A DNA stretch of 64,000 bases from Gymnodinialimonas sp. 202GB13-11 (GCF_040932485.1 NZ_JBFRBH010000001.1:3851212-3915211), one strand, 5' to 3'; counted from the stretch's first letter, positions 16,546 to 32,885 are shown. A program made the numbers and translations. Notes: a model not told the origin generated them from the letters alone.

Positions 16546-16848
16546 ATGTCTTGCTGCGGAAAATGCGAAGATCGTGAGGAAATGGTGCGCGACGCCAGCG
16601 CCTGGATGAACAACCTCAAGAAAGGGGAGCGGCGCTCTGTCATGCTGACCTTCGAGGACAACTACGTTGCCGTCGGTAAATTCGTCTCACTACACGATGG
16701 CTATTTCACTTTCCACAATGAGAACAATTACGGCCCCGGCGCCCCCAACAGCAGCGATAGGGCATGGCGTTACGAAGATCACCCTTACTGCATGGTCAAA
16801 CGCATCCAGCGCGACTATTTCGGCGAATACAAAGGATACGGCGAATAA
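16546..16848 (+). CDS. Small Cys-rich hypothetical protein
   Basis: This 100-residue cytoplasmic protein begins MSCCGKCEDREEMVRDASAW, so four of its first seven residues after Met are Cys, Cys, Gly, Lys with a third Cys: a C-C-x2-C cluster that could bind metal. The rest is polar and aromatic (FEDNYVAVGKFVSLHDGYFTFHNENN), with one more Cys near residue 82. I do not recognise a family. GGAGG lies 5 bases before the ATG at 16546, which decides this start over longer in-frame readings from 16441. It lies between dnaX (divergent) and the DUF202 gene (convergent). Confidence 0.7.
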   Translation: MSCCGKCEDREEMVRDASAWMNNLKKGERRSVMLTFEDNYVAVGKFVSLHDGYFTFHNENNYGPGAPNSSDRAWRYEDHPYCMVKRIQRDYFGEYKGYGE

Positions 16849-16867
16849 GGCGAGGCCGTTCTGTTGG

Positions 16868-17230
16868 TCACAACGACCAAAGGATCGCACCGGTGCACAG
16901 CGTTGCAAATGTAAGGATCGCGGCCAACGCCGTATAGGAGCGTGATGGCTGCGCCTCAGCATCGGTATCCTTCAGGCGGTGAAACGTCTTTAACGCCTGC
17001 CTGCGCGCGGACCAAAAGGTCAAAATGGCGGCCAGAAGAAAAACGCTCGCCACTGCTTTTGCCGCCCATGTCGGCTCGAATGCACCAAAGACGGCCTTCA
17101 GGCCAATCGCAACCCCAATGGCGGCCATGCCCGTACCCATCCATGATGCAAAAGTCCGCTCATTCGCCAGAATCGTCCGATCCTGCGCCCAATTCGTGCG
17201 GTCTTTCGCCATGTTATTACGATCTGCCAT
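16868..17230 (-). CDS. DUF202/YidH family membrane protein
   Basis: This 120-residue protein has a polar N-terminus, then the DUF202 hallmark DRTILANERTFASWMGTGMA and three hydrophobic helices (residues about 28-50, 55-75, 95-117). DUF202 proteins are small inner-membrane proteins of unknown function, often paired with transporters or other DUF202 copies. I start it at 17230; ATG 17242 is an alternative and neither has a clear ribosome site. A longer in-frame start at 17464 would overlap the divergent ankyrin gene and is not supported. The 200 or so bases between this gene and 17449 hold the divergent promoters but I see no clear elements. Confidence 0.75.
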   Translation of the reverse strand: MADRNNMAKDRTNWAQDRTILANERTFASWMGTGMAAIGVAIGLKAVFGAFEPTWAAKAVASVFLLAAILTFWSARRQALKTFHRLKDTDAEAQPSRSYTALAAILTFATLCTGAILWSL

Positions 17231-17448
17231 TCTATTGAACATAGCGTGCCAGACACCGAGAGGCGAATGATCAAGCCCTTTCACTTGAAACCAAAGTGAC
17301 CCTGCGCTAGATAGCCTCATGGTCGACAGGGCGGCCTCCAGATCCGCGGAAAGTTGGAACCGACACCCTCCAGAGCACGCGACAGACACATACTCGGTGT
17401 CTCTCAAGCCCTCCTTAGCGGATCGTTGGGCAGATGTGAGGGAACCCG

Positions 17449-18993
17449 ATGACCATACGATCAATCGACCAGCTGCGCCGTGATGCCACGGCTCTCAAGA
17501 AGGCGTACCACGGCGAAGATCGGGGCGCTTTTTTGCGCATTCAAAACCACCATCCAAGGCCTGACGGCGCGCCGCTGAAACACGCGGACTTTCTGCACGT
17601 CGTTGCGCGCGAGCAAGGCTTTGCGTCCTGGCCCCATCTCAAACTTGCCGCCGAAACCCACGGCATGGACCGCGCTGCGCGCCAGCAACGTTTGGGTATT
17701 GCGCTGGCCAATGGGCAGGATTTCGTGGTGCGCCAGCTTCTCGCCGATGACCCTGACCTACCAAACGGTAATATCGGATTGGCCTGCAGGCTTTACCTGA
17801 AAGATGAGGTCGCCCGCATTCTGGCTGCCAGCCCATCAGCTGCCACTAAGCCTGCGCCGGTGAACCCGCCCCTATGCATGATGGCGCAATCCAAGGCGAT
17901 CCACCTGTTTCCCGATCGCGAGGCCGACATGCTGGCGATTGCCGATCTGCTGCTGAGTAAGGGGGCCGATCCCAATTACGGCACGCCCTATGAGTCAGAT
18001 CCGGCCCACAAACTCTCAACGCTCTACTTTGCGCTCGGCCATGCCAATAACATGGCGCTCTCGGAATGGTTACTCGATCACGGTGCCGATCCCAATGACG
18101 GCGAAAGCCTCTACCATGCGACGGAGCTTGGCCACCATGGCGGCCTTCGCCTTCTGTTGGCCCATGGGGCGGACCCGTCCGGCACCAATGCGCTGTTGCG
18201 GGCAATGGATTTCCATGATGTGGAGGCCGTTCGCCTGTTGCTGGAAGCCGGCGCCAAGCCCGATGATTTCAACGACGCCGAAGTGGGCGGTGAGACACCA
18301 TGGGTCGTCCCCGCGCTCCACCAGGCCGCGCGCCGCATGAGCCCACCCGAAATGGTAAAACTCTTGCTCGACCATGGGGCGGACCCGAAGCGCGCCTACG
18401 AGGGCATGACGCCTTACGCCTATGCCCGCGTGTTTGGAAACGCGGCTTTGGCCGACCTTTTGAGAGACCGCGGCCATGCAACCCCGCTCTCGCCTGAGGA
18501 GGCGCTGCTGGCACAAGCTGCGGACGGCGACGTGCCGGACGGCGCTTTCATCAACCCCGACAACCTGCCCGAAGGGTGCCGCAATATCATTCGCCAGATC
18601 CTGCACCTGCCCGGCAAACTGCCGCACGTGCAGCGTCTTGTGGCGATTGGTGTGGAAACTGATCGGCCCGACAGCGAAGGCCTGACCCCGCTGCAAGTCG
18701 CCGGGTGGGAAGGGCTGCCAGAGGTCATGGCATATCTCCTGCACCAGAAACCCGATCTGGGTCATATCAATGGCTATGGCGGCACGCTCTTCTCGACCAT
18801 CCTGCACGGGGCCGAGAATAATCCGGCACGGCAGGGGCGCGATTACATCGCCTGCCTGCGCCTTGCGCTCGAGGAAGGCGTGGCCTTGCCCCGCGCCGCG
18901 CCGGAGCGTGCAGGCGATCCCGAGATTGCGGCCTTCCTCAAGGATTGGGCAGAGGCCCATCCCGGTCAGGTTGTCGAAGGCGGGCCAGTCTGA
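17449..18993 (+). CDS. Ankyrin repeat protein
   Basis: This 514-residue protein has ankyrin repeats in the middle: LLLSKGADPNYG, EWLLDHGADPNDGESLYHAT, LRLLLAHGADPSGTNALLRA, VRLLLEAGAKPDDF and KLLLDHGADPKRAYEGMTPYAYA (residues about 165-345), with further weaker repeats to about 460. The N-terminal 100 residues lack repeats and contain LHVVAREQGFASWPHLKLA, a segment seen in other bacterial ankyrin proteins. No signal peptide or catalytic motif is visible, so it is probably a cytoplasmic protein-binding scaffold with unknown partner. The ATG follows GAGGGAACCCG. It is divergent from the DUF202 gene. Confidence 0.85.
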   Translation: MTIRSIDQLRRDATALKKAYHGEDRGAFLRIQNHHPRPDGAPLKHADFLHVVAREQGFASWPHLKLAAETHGMDRAARQQRLGIALANGQDFVVRQLLADDPDLPNGNIGLACRLYLKDEVARILAASPSAATKPAPVNPPLCMMAQSKAIHLFPDREADMLAIADLLLSKGADPNYGTPYESDPAHKLSTLYFALGHANNMALSEWLLDHGADPNDGESLYHATELGHHGGLRLLLAHGADPSGTNALLRAMDFHDVEAVRLLLEAGAKPDDFNDAEVGGETPWVVPALHQAARRMSPPEMVKLLLDHGADPKRAYEGMTPYAYARVFGNAALADLLRDRGHATPLSPEEALLAQAADGDVPDGAFINPDNLPEGCRNIIRQILHLPGKLPHVQRLVAIGVETDRPDSEGLTPLQVAGWEGLPEVMAYLLHQKPDLGHINGYGGTLFSTILHGAENNPARQGRDYIACLRLALEEGVALPRAAPERAGDPEIAAFLKDWAEAHPGQVVEGGPV

Positions 18994-19023
18994 CTTGTCC
19001 TCCGACAGGATGAGCGCCAAACC

Positions 19024-19051
19024 GACGGCGCGGGAAACCATCCGCGCCGTC
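19024..19051 (+). terminator. GC hairpin after the ankyrin gene
   Basis: A perfect 10-bp stem GACGGCGCGG (19024-19033) with CCGCGCCGTC (19042-19051) closes an 8-base loop, 30 bases after the ankyrin stop. No T-run follows, so terminator activity is uncertain. Confidence 0.4.
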
Positions 19052-19078
19052 CCCGGATCAAAGGCCGCCTAGACCCCC

Positions 19079-19369
19079 ATGACCGATCATCGTCCCGATC
19101 CAGTGGAACTCGGCAAGGACACCAGTCCTGTGCGCAAGGCCCTAGTTTTGATCGGTCTGCTGGCCTGGGTCGCCCTCATGGTCACATCCATCGTGGCGTG
19201 GCTGGATGAACCACCGCCCAATGTCATCGTCACTGGCCTCGGAACCTTTATCGCCTTCTTGGGCTGGCAATGGATCGCAGCCCTGCTGGCGACCATCCTG
19301 TGGTGGCTGTCCAGTGGCTTGCCCCAAGGCACCATACTCCGCTACCTGGCGCGTGTGCCGGGGTGGTAG
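19079..19369 (+). CDS. Small membrane protein of unknown function
   Basis: This 96-residue protein has a polar N-terminus and two or three hydrophobic helices (KALVLIGLLAWVALMVTSIV near 20-39, then VIVTGLGTFIAFLGWQWIAALL and ATILWWLSSG to about residue 80). No family is recognised. Codon use resembles its neighbours, and it lies between the ankyrin gene and the convergent rsgA. The ATG at 19079 has no strong ribosome site; the reading frame is open from there to 19369. Confidence 0.55.
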   Translation: MTDHRPDPVELGKDTSPVRKALVLIGLLAWVALMVTSIVAWLDEPPPNVIVTGLGTFIAFLGWQWIAALLATILWWLSSGLPQGTILRYLARVPGW

Positions 19370-19372
19370 AGC

Positions 19373-19429
19373 ATGCCGGGCGTCTTCATCGTCTTCGGTC
19401 TCGCATGGCTTATTGTGATGTTCAGCTGA
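19373..19429 (+). CDS. Possible 18-residue hydrophobic micropeptide
   Basis: An ATG three bases after the preceding stop opens an 18-residue frame, MPGVFIVFGLAWLIVMFS, that is almost wholly a single membrane helix. The frame ends five bases before the stop of convergent rsgA. Nothing beyond position and hydrophobicity supports expression, so this is a weak call. Confidence 0.2.
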   Translation: MPGVFIVFGLAWLIVMFS

Positions 19430-19433
19430 CCCG

Positions 19434-20477
19434 CTACCACTTGCCCTTTTTGCCCTTCTGTTCGGCCATCACCGTCTTGACCATGCGGTGAAAGCCCTTC
19501 TCTCGGGCGCGGCGTTCATGCGGGGCCTCTTGGTTGATCTCTTCTTCGCGGACCAGCTTGCCAAACCGGCGCAGCCGATCTGCGTCGAGGTCCCCGGCCG
19601 CAATCGCTGCCTGCACCGCGCAGCCCGGCTCGCTCTCGTGCTGGCAATCGCGAAACCTGCACTGCTCGGCCAACGCTTCGATATCGGCAAAGACCGCGCC
19701 GATCCCCTCCGCCGCATCATGTAGGCGCAGGGCCCGCATGCCCGGCGTGTCGATCAGCCAACCGCCAAAGATCGTCGGCGACAGCCCGCGCGACGTCGTC
19801 GTGTGCCGCCCCTTCGCATCGTCTTCGCGGATGCCCGCCGTGGCCTCCTCCGCGCCGGTCAGCGCATTGGCCAAAGTGGTTTTGCCCACACCGGATGAGC
19901 CCACCAGCGCCAGCGTTTGCCCGGCCTTGGCCCAGGGCTTCAACCGCTCCGCCGCGTCGTCGTCCTTGGCGTTCAGCGCGATGGCAGAGGCCAGCGGCGA
20001 AAGCGCCTCCGCCCGCCGCTCAAAATCTCGCGCCTCGTCGGTCAGGTCCGATTTCGTCAGCACGATCAACGGCAAGCACCCCGCCGTCGCGGCCAGCGCA
20101 AGGTAGCGCTCCAACCGGGCCATGTTGAAATCGGCATTGCACGAGGTCACGATGGCAAGCGTGTCGACATTGGCCGCGATGAGTTGCGTCTCAAGGCCCG
20201 AGCCCGCCGCCCGCCGGCTCAGCAGCGTGTCGCGCTCCAGCAGGCGCACGATCTGCCCGCTCTTCGCGTCGGCCAGAACCCAATCACCGGTCGCATAATC
20301 GCCGGTCGTCTGGTCAGGGGGCGTTAGAAGGGTCAGCGGGCCGCCGTCTGTCAAAGCGGTGATGCGGCTGCGCGAGACGCTGTTGATCCGCGCTGGCGCA
20401 AGGCCCGCATCGGCATCGGTAAGTTGAGAGATATGGCGCTGGCTCCAGCCAAGCGCAGCAAGGGTTGGGGTGGTCAT
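19434..20477 (-). CDS. rsgA: Ribosome small subunit-dependent GTPase A
   Basis: This 347-residue protein has the RsgA layout: an N-terminal OB-fold (residues about 30-90) and a circularly permuted GTPase. The motif order is VLTKSDLTD (G4, 139-147), then the P-loop GSSGVGKTT (193-201), then GRHTTTSRGL (switch I) and DTPGMR (G3, 243-248). The C-terminal zinc site is C273, C278, H280 and C286. RsgA is a late 30S assembly factor that checks 16S rRNA maturation. The ATG at 20477 fits. The gene ends next to the convergent small membrane protein gene. Confidence 0.95.
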   Translation of the reverse strand: MTTPTLAALGWSQRHISQLTDADAGLAPARINSVSRSRITALTDGGPLTLLTPPDQTTGDYATGDWVLADAKSGQIVRLLERDTLLSRRAAGSGLETQLIAANVDTLAIVTSCNADFNMARLERYLALAATAGCLPLIVLTKSDLTDEARDFERRAEALSPLASAIALNAKDDDAAERLKPWAKAGQTLALVGSSGVGKTTLANALTGAEEATAGIREDDAKGRHTTTSRGLSPTIFGGWLIDTPGMRALRLHDAAEGIGAVFADIEALAEQCRFRDCQHESEPGCAVQAAIAAGDLDADRLRRFGKLVREEEINQEAPHERRAREKGFHRMVKTVMAEQKGKKGKW

Positions 20478-20678
20478 TGTGGAATGTCCCGAAATGTCAT
20501 GACAAAGGGCGCAGCACGTGGCAGCGCGGTCAATTCATCGGGCGCGGTCTGAGGGTCAGACGCGGGCCCGGAGGGGGGATGCAATCGGCATGGGACCTCC
20601 GGCTTTGGGTTGGTGGGCCTGCGCGCTCTGCTGCGCATAACGCTTTCGGCCCGACGCGCCTTGCTTCGCAAGACGCTT

Positions 20679-20780
20679 GGGTGAGAGGCTGGACAACGAC
20701 CCAAGCAGGAATCGTTATGGCTGCTTCCTTCCGGACCTGACCAGGTTGGCGAAGTGCTTGCCCGCGCCAACCTCTCACCC
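20679..20780 (-). ncRNA. ffs: Signal recognition particle RNA, small bacterial type
   Basis: On the minus strand this region reads as a 4.5S-type SRP RNA. The conserved domain IV tip GGTCAGGTCCGGAAGGAAGC, which binds Ffh, is present in full. The two ends pair through GGGTGAGAGG at the 5' end and CCTCTCACC at the 3' end, giving a single long hairpin of about 102 nucleotides. The ends are set from this pairing and may be a few bases off. The RNA delivers signal-bearing ribosomes to the membrane. In the rest of the gap, 20478-20678 and 20781-20902, I see no further gene; the second stretch should hold the divergent ffs and glgB promoters. Confidence 0.95.
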
Positions 20781-20902
20781 CCGCAGATAATCGCACCGAC
20801 GCCGAATCGCAAGATGCGCGCGTGGCGGACGAAATTTGACCTTCCCCACGCCGCATGCAACCTTTTGCACCCGCAAATGAGCCCGACCCAGATTGAGGTG
20901 AG

Positions 20903-22828
20903 ATGCCCGACAGTGACCCAGATCCCAAGCGACCGCAGGCTCAGGCTCCGGTCCTGACAGATCTCGACAAGTACCTGATCGGGGAAGGCACTCACAAACA
21001 GCTCTGGCGTGTGCTTGGTGCGCATACCCATCCAGATGGCACCCATTTCGCGGTCTGGGCGCCCAACGCCCTATCGGTCAGTGTTGTCGGCGATTTCAAT
21101 CATTGGGATGGCAGCGCCCACCCGATGCAAGCCGCTGGCCAAACCGGTGTGTGGGAGGTCTTTGTTCCCGATGTCACAGACGGCGCGCTCTACAAATACG
21201 AACTGATCGGGGCCGATGGCGGCACGCGGCACAAAGCCGACCCTGTTGGTTTCGGTGCACAGCATCCGCCCGACCAGGCCTCCATCGTGCGCGACATATC
21301 CGGCTATGGCTGGCGCGATGCGGATTGGATGGCAACCCGCGCGACGGCGAATGACCGCGCGAGCCCGATCTCTATCTACGAGGTCCATCTCGGGTCCTGG
21401 CGCAGGCGGTACGACGATGGCGGCCGCCCGCTCAGTTACCGCGAACTCGCCCGCGATCTGATCGACTACGTGGCCTTCATGGGCTTCACCCATATCGAGC
21501 TGTTGCCGATCTCCGAATTCCCCTTCGACGGCTCCTGGGGCTATCAGCCCGTGGGCCTCTACGCGCCGACCATTCGTTTCGGCCCCCCCCACGAATTCCG
21601 CGATCTGGTCGATGCGGCCCATGCCAAAGGCATTGGCGTCCTGCTCGATTGGGTGCCCGGCCACTTCCCAACCGACGCTCACGGCCTTGCCCAATTCGAC
21701 GGCACGCACCTCTACGAACATGCCGACCCGCGCGAAGGCTTCCATCAGGATTGGAACACCCTGATCTACAATTATGGCCGGACAGAGGTGCGAAATTTCC
21801 TCACCGCCAATGCGCTCTATTGGATGGAGGAATATCACCTCGACGGCCTGCGCGTGGATGCGGTCGCCTCCATGCTCTACCGCGATTATTCCCGGGCCGA
21901 GGGGGAGTGGATTCCCAACAAGGATGGCGGGCGCGAGAACTACGAAGCGATAGCTTTCCTCCAGCAAATGAACACAGAGGTCTACGGGGCCGATCCCTCC
22001 GTGATGACGGTGGCGGAGGAAAGCACCTCCTTCCCACAGGTCTCGCAGCCGGTTCACACCGGCGGCCTTGGGTTCGGCTACAAGTGGAACATGGGCTGGA
22101 TGAACGACACGCTGCGGTACATGGAAAAGGACCCCATCTACCGCCAGCACGATCATCACCTGATGACCTTCCCGATCGACTGGGCCTTCACCGAGAATTT
22201 CATCCTGCCGATCAGCCATGATGAGGTCGTGCACGGCAAAGGCTCCATGCTCGCCAAAATGCCCGGGACGGAGTGGGAGAAATTCGCCAACCTCCGCGCC
22301 TACTATGCCTATATGTGGACCCAGCCGGGCAAGAAGCTGCTCTTCATGGGCTGTGAATTCGCGCAGCCCGAGGAATGGAACCACGACGCCGAGCTGAACT
22401 GGGGCGCGGCCGAGGCGCCGGAACATAAAGGCATCCAAAGCCTGATCCGCGATCTCAATACGCTCTACCGTGAAACGCCCGCGCTCCATGTGAAGGATTG
22501 CGAGGCTGACGGCTTCGCGTGGCTCTCCAACGATCCTTCGCAATCCACGATGGCCTACCTGCGCAAAAGCGGGTCAGACGATGCGCCCGCCGTGATCGCA
22601 TGCAACTTTACGCCGGTTGAGCGGTTGGGTTTCCGCGTTGGCGTGCCCAACGCGGGCTTCTGGGAGGAAGCGCTCAACACCGACGCTGGACACTACGGTG
22701 GCGGCAACAGGGGCAATCTGGGGGGATGCGAGGCCAGTGACACGCCGTACGACGGGCAGGATCACTCCGTGACGCTCACCTTGCCCCCACTTTCAGTGAT
22801 CGTGCTCAAACTGCGCGACACGCAATGA
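20903..22828 (+). CDS. glgB: 1,4-alpha-glucan branching enzyme
   Basis: This 641-residue GH13 enzyme makes alpha-1,6 branches in glycogen. It has the CBM48 module ([24 protein letters not shown], residues 45-70). In the catalytic barrel, [13 protein letters not shown] carries the nucleophile Asp, TVAEES the acid Glu, and [15 protein letters not shown] the transition-state Asp. It is shorter than E. coli GlgB because the first N-terminal beta module is missing, a common form. It opens the glycogen operon; glgC follows after 22 bases. A promoter should lie in 20781-20902, shared with divergent ffs. Confidence 0.96.
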   Translation: MPDSDPDPKRPQAQAPVLTDLDKYLIGEGTHKQLWRVLGAHTHPDGTHFAVWAPNALSVSVVGDFNHWDGSAHPMQAAGQTGVWEVFVPDVTDGALYKYELIGADGGTRHKADPVGFGAQHPPDQASIVRDISGYGWRDADWMATRATANDRASPISIYEVHLGSWRRRYDDGGRPLSYRELARDLIDYVAFMGFTHIELLPISEFPFDGSWGYQPVGLYAPTIRFGPPHEFRDLVDAAHAKGIGVLLDWVPGHFPTDAHGLAQFDGTHLYEHADPREGFHQDWNTLIYNYGRTEVRNFLTANALYWMEEYHLDGLRVDAVASMLYRDYSRAEGEWIPNKDGGRENYEAIAFLQQMNTEVYGADPSVMTVAEESTSFPQVSQPVHTGGLGFGYKWNMGWMNDTLRYMEKDPIYRQHDHHLMTFPIDWAFTENFILPISHDEVVHGKGSMLAKMPGTEWEKFANLRAYYAYMWTQPGKKLLFMGCEFAQPEEWNHDAELNWGAAEAPEHKGIQSLIRDLNTLYRETPALHVKDCEADGFAWLSNDPSQSTMAYLRKSGSDDAPAVIACNFTPVERLGFRVGVPNAGFWEEALNTDAGHYGGGNRGNLGGCEASDTPYDGQDHSVTLTLPPLSVIVLKLRDTQ

Positions 22829-22850
22829 ACAAACGCGGGAGGGATAGGAC

Positions 22851-24110
22851 ATGGCACTGACAAAGCGACTGACACAGAGATCCATGGTTTTTGTGCTGGC
22901 GGGGGGGCGCGGCAGTCGCCTGAAAGAACTCACCGACCGCCGCGTGAAACCCGCCGTCCCCTTCGGCGGCAAGGCCCGGATCATCGACTTTGCCCTGTCG
23001 AACGCGATGAATTCCGGCATCCGCAAGATGGCCGTGGCCACGCAATACAAGGCGCACTCGCTGATCCGTCACGTGCAACGCGGCTGGAACTTCTTCGGGG
23101 CCGAGCGCAACGAATTCATCGACGTGCTGCCCGCCTCGCAGCGTGGCAACAACGAAAGCTGGTACAAGGGCACCGCTGACGCTGTGACCCAGAATATCGA
23201 CATCGTCGACAGCTATGGCGTGGATTACGTCGTCATCCTTGCGGGCGATCACATCTACAAGATGGATTACGAGATCATGCTCCGCCAGCATGTCGAAAAC
23301 AAAGCCGACGTGACTGTGGGATGCCTGACCGTGCCCCGGATGGAGGCAACGGCCTTCGGCGTCATGGCCACCGACAAAAGTGGCCAGATCACCAGTTTCC
23401 TCGAAAAGCCCGCCGACCCACCCGGCACGCCCGACGATCCGGAAAAGGCGCTCGCGTCCATGGGAATCTACGTGTTCGACTGGAAGTTCCTGCGCGATCT
23501 TCTCATCCGCGACGCCGAAAACCCCGACAGCTCCAACGATTTCGGCAACGACCTGATCCCCGACATCGTCGCCAACGGCAAGGCTATGGCGCATCGCTTC
23601 GACGAAAGCTGCGTCCGGGAAGACGGCGCACCGGCCTACTGGAAAGACGTCGGCACCGTTGATGCCTTCTGGCAGGCCCATATCGACCTGACCAACTTCA
23701 CGCCCGAGCTGGACCTATGGGATCGCAACTGGCCGGTCTGGACGTATAATGAGGCCACGCCACCCGCAAAATTCATCCACGACGAACGCGACCGGCGCGG
23801 CATGGCGATCTCGTCCATGGTATCCGGCGGCTGCATCATCTCGGGGACGGAGGTGCGCAATTCCGTGCTGTTCTCCAACGTCCATACCAACTCCTACGCC
23901 GTGCTCGACAATGCCGTCCTGCTGCCAGAGGTTGTGGTCCACCGCTCGGCCCGGCTCCGTCAGGTGGTCATCGACAAAGGCGTCGTGATCCCCGAGGGCC
24001 TTGTGGTCGGCGAAGATCCGACCGAAGACGCGGAATGGTTCCGCGTGACCGATCGCGGCACCACACTGATCACGCAAGAGATGCTCAATAAACGAGCCGC
24101 CGCCCTATGA
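22851..24110 (+). CDS. glgC: Glucose-1-phosphate adenylyltransferase (ADP-glucose pyrophosphorylase)
   Basis: This 419-residue enzyme makes ADP-glucose from glucose-1-phosphate and ATP, the controlled step of bacterial glycogen synthesis. Visible blocks are [20 protein letters not shown] with [19 protein letters not shown] near the N-terminus, [10 protein letters not shown] near residue 140, [12 protein letters not shown] near 205 and a C-terminal left-handed beta-helix with [20 protein letters not shown]. Length matches the proteobacterial family. Its TGA overlaps the glgA ATG (ATGA at 24107-24110), so the two are coupled. Confidence 0.97.
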   Translation: MALTKRLTQRSMVFVLAGGRGSRLKELTDRRVKPAVPFGGKARIIDFALSNAMNSGIRKMAVATQYKAHSLIRHVQRGWNFFGAERNEFIDVLPASQRGNNESWYKGTADAVTQNIDIVDSYGVDYVVILAGDHIYKMDYEIMLRQHVENKADVTVGCLTVPRMEATAFGVMATDKSGQITSFLEKPADPPGTPDDPEKALASMGIYVFDWKFLRDLLIRDAENPDSSNDFGNDLIPDIVANGKAMAHRFDESCVREDGAPAYWKDVGTVDAFWQAHIDLTNFTPELDLWDRNWPVWTYNEATPPAKFIHDERDRRGMAISSMVSGGCIISGTEVRNSVLFSNVHTNSYAVLDNAVLLPEVVVHRSARLRQVVIDKGVVIPEGLVVGEDPTEDAEWFRVTDRGTTLITQEMLNKRAAAL

Positions 24111-25524
24111 CGCAAATCCTATCGGTCGTCTCCGAATGCGCGCCCCTGATCAAGACGGGTGGCTTGGCCGATGTGGCGGGCGCTTTGCCCGGCGCACTGG
24201 CCGCGCATGGCGACCATATGCGGGTGCTGCTGCCCGGCTACCGCGCGATTATGGGCAAGCTGGGCAAGACAACGGTGGTCGACACCTACCGCGACCTATT
24301 CGGCGGCAGAGCCACCTTGCGTGCAGCAACGGCCCACGGCCTCGATCTGCTTATCGTGGACGCCCCGCATCTTTATGACCGCGACGGCGGCATCTACTGC
24401 GATGCGGGCGGGCAGGATTGGCCTGACAACCCCGAACGCTTTGCAGCACTCTGCTACGTGGCCGCGCTGATCGCGAAGGATGGGGCAGGGGGCTGGACCC
24501 CGGACGTGGTCCATGGCCACGATTGGCAGGCAGGCCTGACGCCGGAATACCTGCACGGCCAGGACGTGCAGACCCCCTTTGTCTTCACGATCCACAACAT
24601 CGCCTTCCACGGCAACACCGGCGCGGATCGCCTGAACGCGCTGCGCCTTGATCCGGACCGGTTCACCACCGATCATTTCGAGTTCTGGGGCCATATCTCT
24701 GCCCTCAAGGCCGCCATCGCCGCCGCCGACCGCATCACCACAGTCTCCCAAACCTACGCGCGCGAACTGCTCACGCCCGAATTCGGCATCGGCATGGACG
24801 GGATCCTGCGCGCCCGAAGCTCGGACCTCACCGGCATCGTCAACGGCATCGACACCGGGGTCTGGGACCCTGAGACAGACCCCAACATCGCCCCCTACAA
24901 AGCACCCGCCGGGAAGGCCGCCAACAAACGCGCCCTGCAAAAGACCTTTGGCCTCGTGAAATCCGATGGGCCCCTCTGCGTCCTCGTCTCACGCTTGACG
25001 GAGCAGAAGGGCATCGACCTCCTGCTGCACGCCCTGCCGACCCTGCTGGACAATGGCGGCCAGCTGGCCCTCCTCGGCTCCGGCGACCCGGCGCTTGAGG
25101 TCGCCCTTCTTGAAGCCGCCGACCACCACCCAAATCTCGCCGTGAAGATTGGCTATGACGAACCACTCTCGCACCAAATGATCGCGGGCGGCGATGCCAT
25201 CCTCGTGCCGTCGCGGTTTGAACCCTGCGGCCTCACCCAACTCTACGGCCTGCGCTACGGCACGCTCCCCCTTGTGGCCCTGACCGGCGGCCTCGCTGAT
25301 ACCATAATCAACGCGTCCCCCGCCGCCCTTTCCGCGGGCGTGGCCACTGGCATCCAATTCCACCCGATCAACGCGCAGGCCCTCTCCGATGCCTTCGCCA
25401 CCCTCTGCACGCTCTACGCCGACCAACCGACGTGGAAAAAGATGCAACGCAACGCGATGAAGCAGGCCGTCGGCTGGGACACATCTGCCGCCGCCTACCA
25501 CGCCATCTACGCCGACCTCACCGC

Positions 25525-25528
<4 letters not shown>
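24107..25528 (+). CDS. glgA: Glycogen synthase
   Basis: This 473-residue GT5 enzyme extends alpha-1,4-glucan from ADP-glucose. The N-terminal [16 protein letters not shown] motif (residues about 16-31) binds the nucleotide sugar, and [12 protein letters not shown] and [10 protein letters not shown] are conserved. The C-terminal domain holds [16 protein letters not shown] and [20 protein letters not shown] with the catalytic Glu. It overlaps glgC by four bases at its start, and glgX by four at its end (ATGA at 25525-25528). Confidence 0.97.
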
Positions 25529-29245
<3,717 letters not shown>

Positions 29246-29381
29246 ACGGCAGATGCTCTCTTGCCTGGCCTTTGGGCCGGGCGAACTTCCCAAACGCGCA
29301 TCGCTCAAACCGCCCCTTCCCCCCTCCGCAAAACTGTGGCACCCCCCGCGCATCCCGAACCCTCGCAGGATCCAAGCCGCC

Positions 29382-31775
<2,394 letters not shown>

Positions 31776-31802
31776 CCCGCCTGTCTTCCTTGTGCCGCAA
31801 AT

Positions 31803-31843
31803 ATTCCGGGGGCAGCGCCCCCCAATTTTCCTTTGGAAAATTG
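31803..31843. repeat. Extragenic hairpin element, copy 1
   Basis: An AAATATTCC lead is followed by the hairpin GGGGGC-AGC-GCCCCC (31808-31822), and then by CAATTTTCC-TTT-GGAAAATTG (31823-31843). It lies about 28 bases downstream of the glgP stop. A related element with the same AAATAT lead and GGGGGC-N3-GCCCCC hairpin occurs at 40253-40299, also just after a gene. It may act as a terminator or be an extragenic repeat. Confidence 0.6.
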
Positions 31844-31909
31844 CACCCGGCGACGACGCAGTCGGCGCAACCCCTTGTCGCCCTCGGCACGCAGGCGTAG
31901 CCAAGACCC

Positions 31910-32839
31910 ATGCCCACCACCCAACAGCCCCTGCGCGGCATCGCGCTGAAAGTCGCCTCTGTCTGCGTCTTCGTCTCCATGGCCTCGCTCATCAAGGCCT
32001 CCGCCGACGCGATCCCACCCGGGCAGGCCGTCTTCTTCCGCTCCTTCTTCGCGATCCCCGTGATCCTCGCCTGGTTGATGATCCAGCACGATCTCGCCCA
32101 TGGGTTGGAGACAAATAATCCTATGGGTCATGTCTGGCGCGGCCTGGTCGGAACGTCCGCGATGGGCCTTGGCTTTGCGGGCCTCGGTCTCCTGCCGCTG
32201 CCTGAGGTCACCGCCATCGGCTACGCGGCCCCGATCCTCGTGGTCGTCTTCGCCGCCATGTTCCTCAACGAACAGGTCCGCCTGTTCCGACTTTCAATGG
32301 TCGCCTTGGGGATGGGGGGTGTTCTGATCGTCCTCAGCCCGCGCCTGAACCTCGACCCGACCACTGCGGACACGGGCGAGGCTCTTGGTGCGGTCCTTGT
32401 CTTGATGGGCGCGGTCTGCGCGGCGCTAGCACAGGTCTTCGTCCGCAAACTCGTGCAGACCGAACGCACCGCCGCCATCGTCTTCTGGTTCTCTGTCACC
32501 GCTTCGGCCCTCAGCCTGCTGACGATCCCCTGGGGCTGGGTCTGGCCAACGCCTGCACAATGGGCGTTGCTGATCGGCGCAGGTCTTGCGGGCGGGGTAG
32601 GGCAGATTTTGCTCACCTCCTCCTACCGCTTCGCCGATGCCTCGCTTATCGCGCCGTTCGAATACACGTCCATGCTGCTAGCCATTGGCGTCGGCTACTT
32701 CATCTTCGCCGAGACCCCGACCACAACAATGCTGCTCGGCGCGGCCCTAATCGTCACAGCAGGCATCGCGATCATCTGGCGCGAACGCCAACTTGGCCTG
32801 CAGCGCGGTGCGCGCAAAGCGGGAACCCCGCAGCCGTGA
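31910..32839 (+). CDS. EamA/DMT-family transporter
   Basis: This 309-residue membrane protein has ten hydrophobic segments in two homologous halves, as in the drug/metabolite transporter superfamily. The first half contains MASLIKASADAIPPGQAVFF and EVTAIGYAAPILVVVFAAMF, and the second QVFVRKLVQTERTAAIVFWF and SLIAPFEYTSMLLAIGVGYF with a following FAETP turn. The direction and substrate (often amino acids or metabolites, exported) are not readable. It stands alone between the glycogen operon and the hupE leader. Confidence 0.85.
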   Translation: MPTTQQPLRGIALKVASVCVFVSMASLIKASADAIPPGQAVFFRSFFAIPVILAWLMIQHDLAHGLETNNPMGHVWRGLVGTSAMGLGFAGLGLLPLPEVTAIGYAAPILVVVFAAMFLNEQVRLFRLSMVALGMGGVLIVLSPRLNLDPTTADTGEALGAVLVLMGAVCAALAQVFVRKLVQTERTAAIVFWFSVTASALSLLTIPWGWVWPTPAQWALLIGAGLAGGVGQILLTSSYRFADASLIAPFEYTSMLLAIGVGYFIFAETPTTTMLLGAALIVTAGIAIIWRERQLGLQRGARKAGTPQP

Positions 32840-32885
32840 CGTAGCGTCAGACCCTCTGACACCGCACATCTGACACCAACCTGCA

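Noticed and set aside
16868-17464. Longer DUF202 protein starting at 17464
   Set aside because: The extra N-terminal 78 residues overlap the divergent ankyrin start and do not belong to the DUF202 domain.
20474-21046. 190-residue minus-strand ORF across the ffs region
   Set aside because: It overlaps the SRP RNA and the start of glgB, shows no recognisable motif, and is best read as a shadow of GC-rich sequence.
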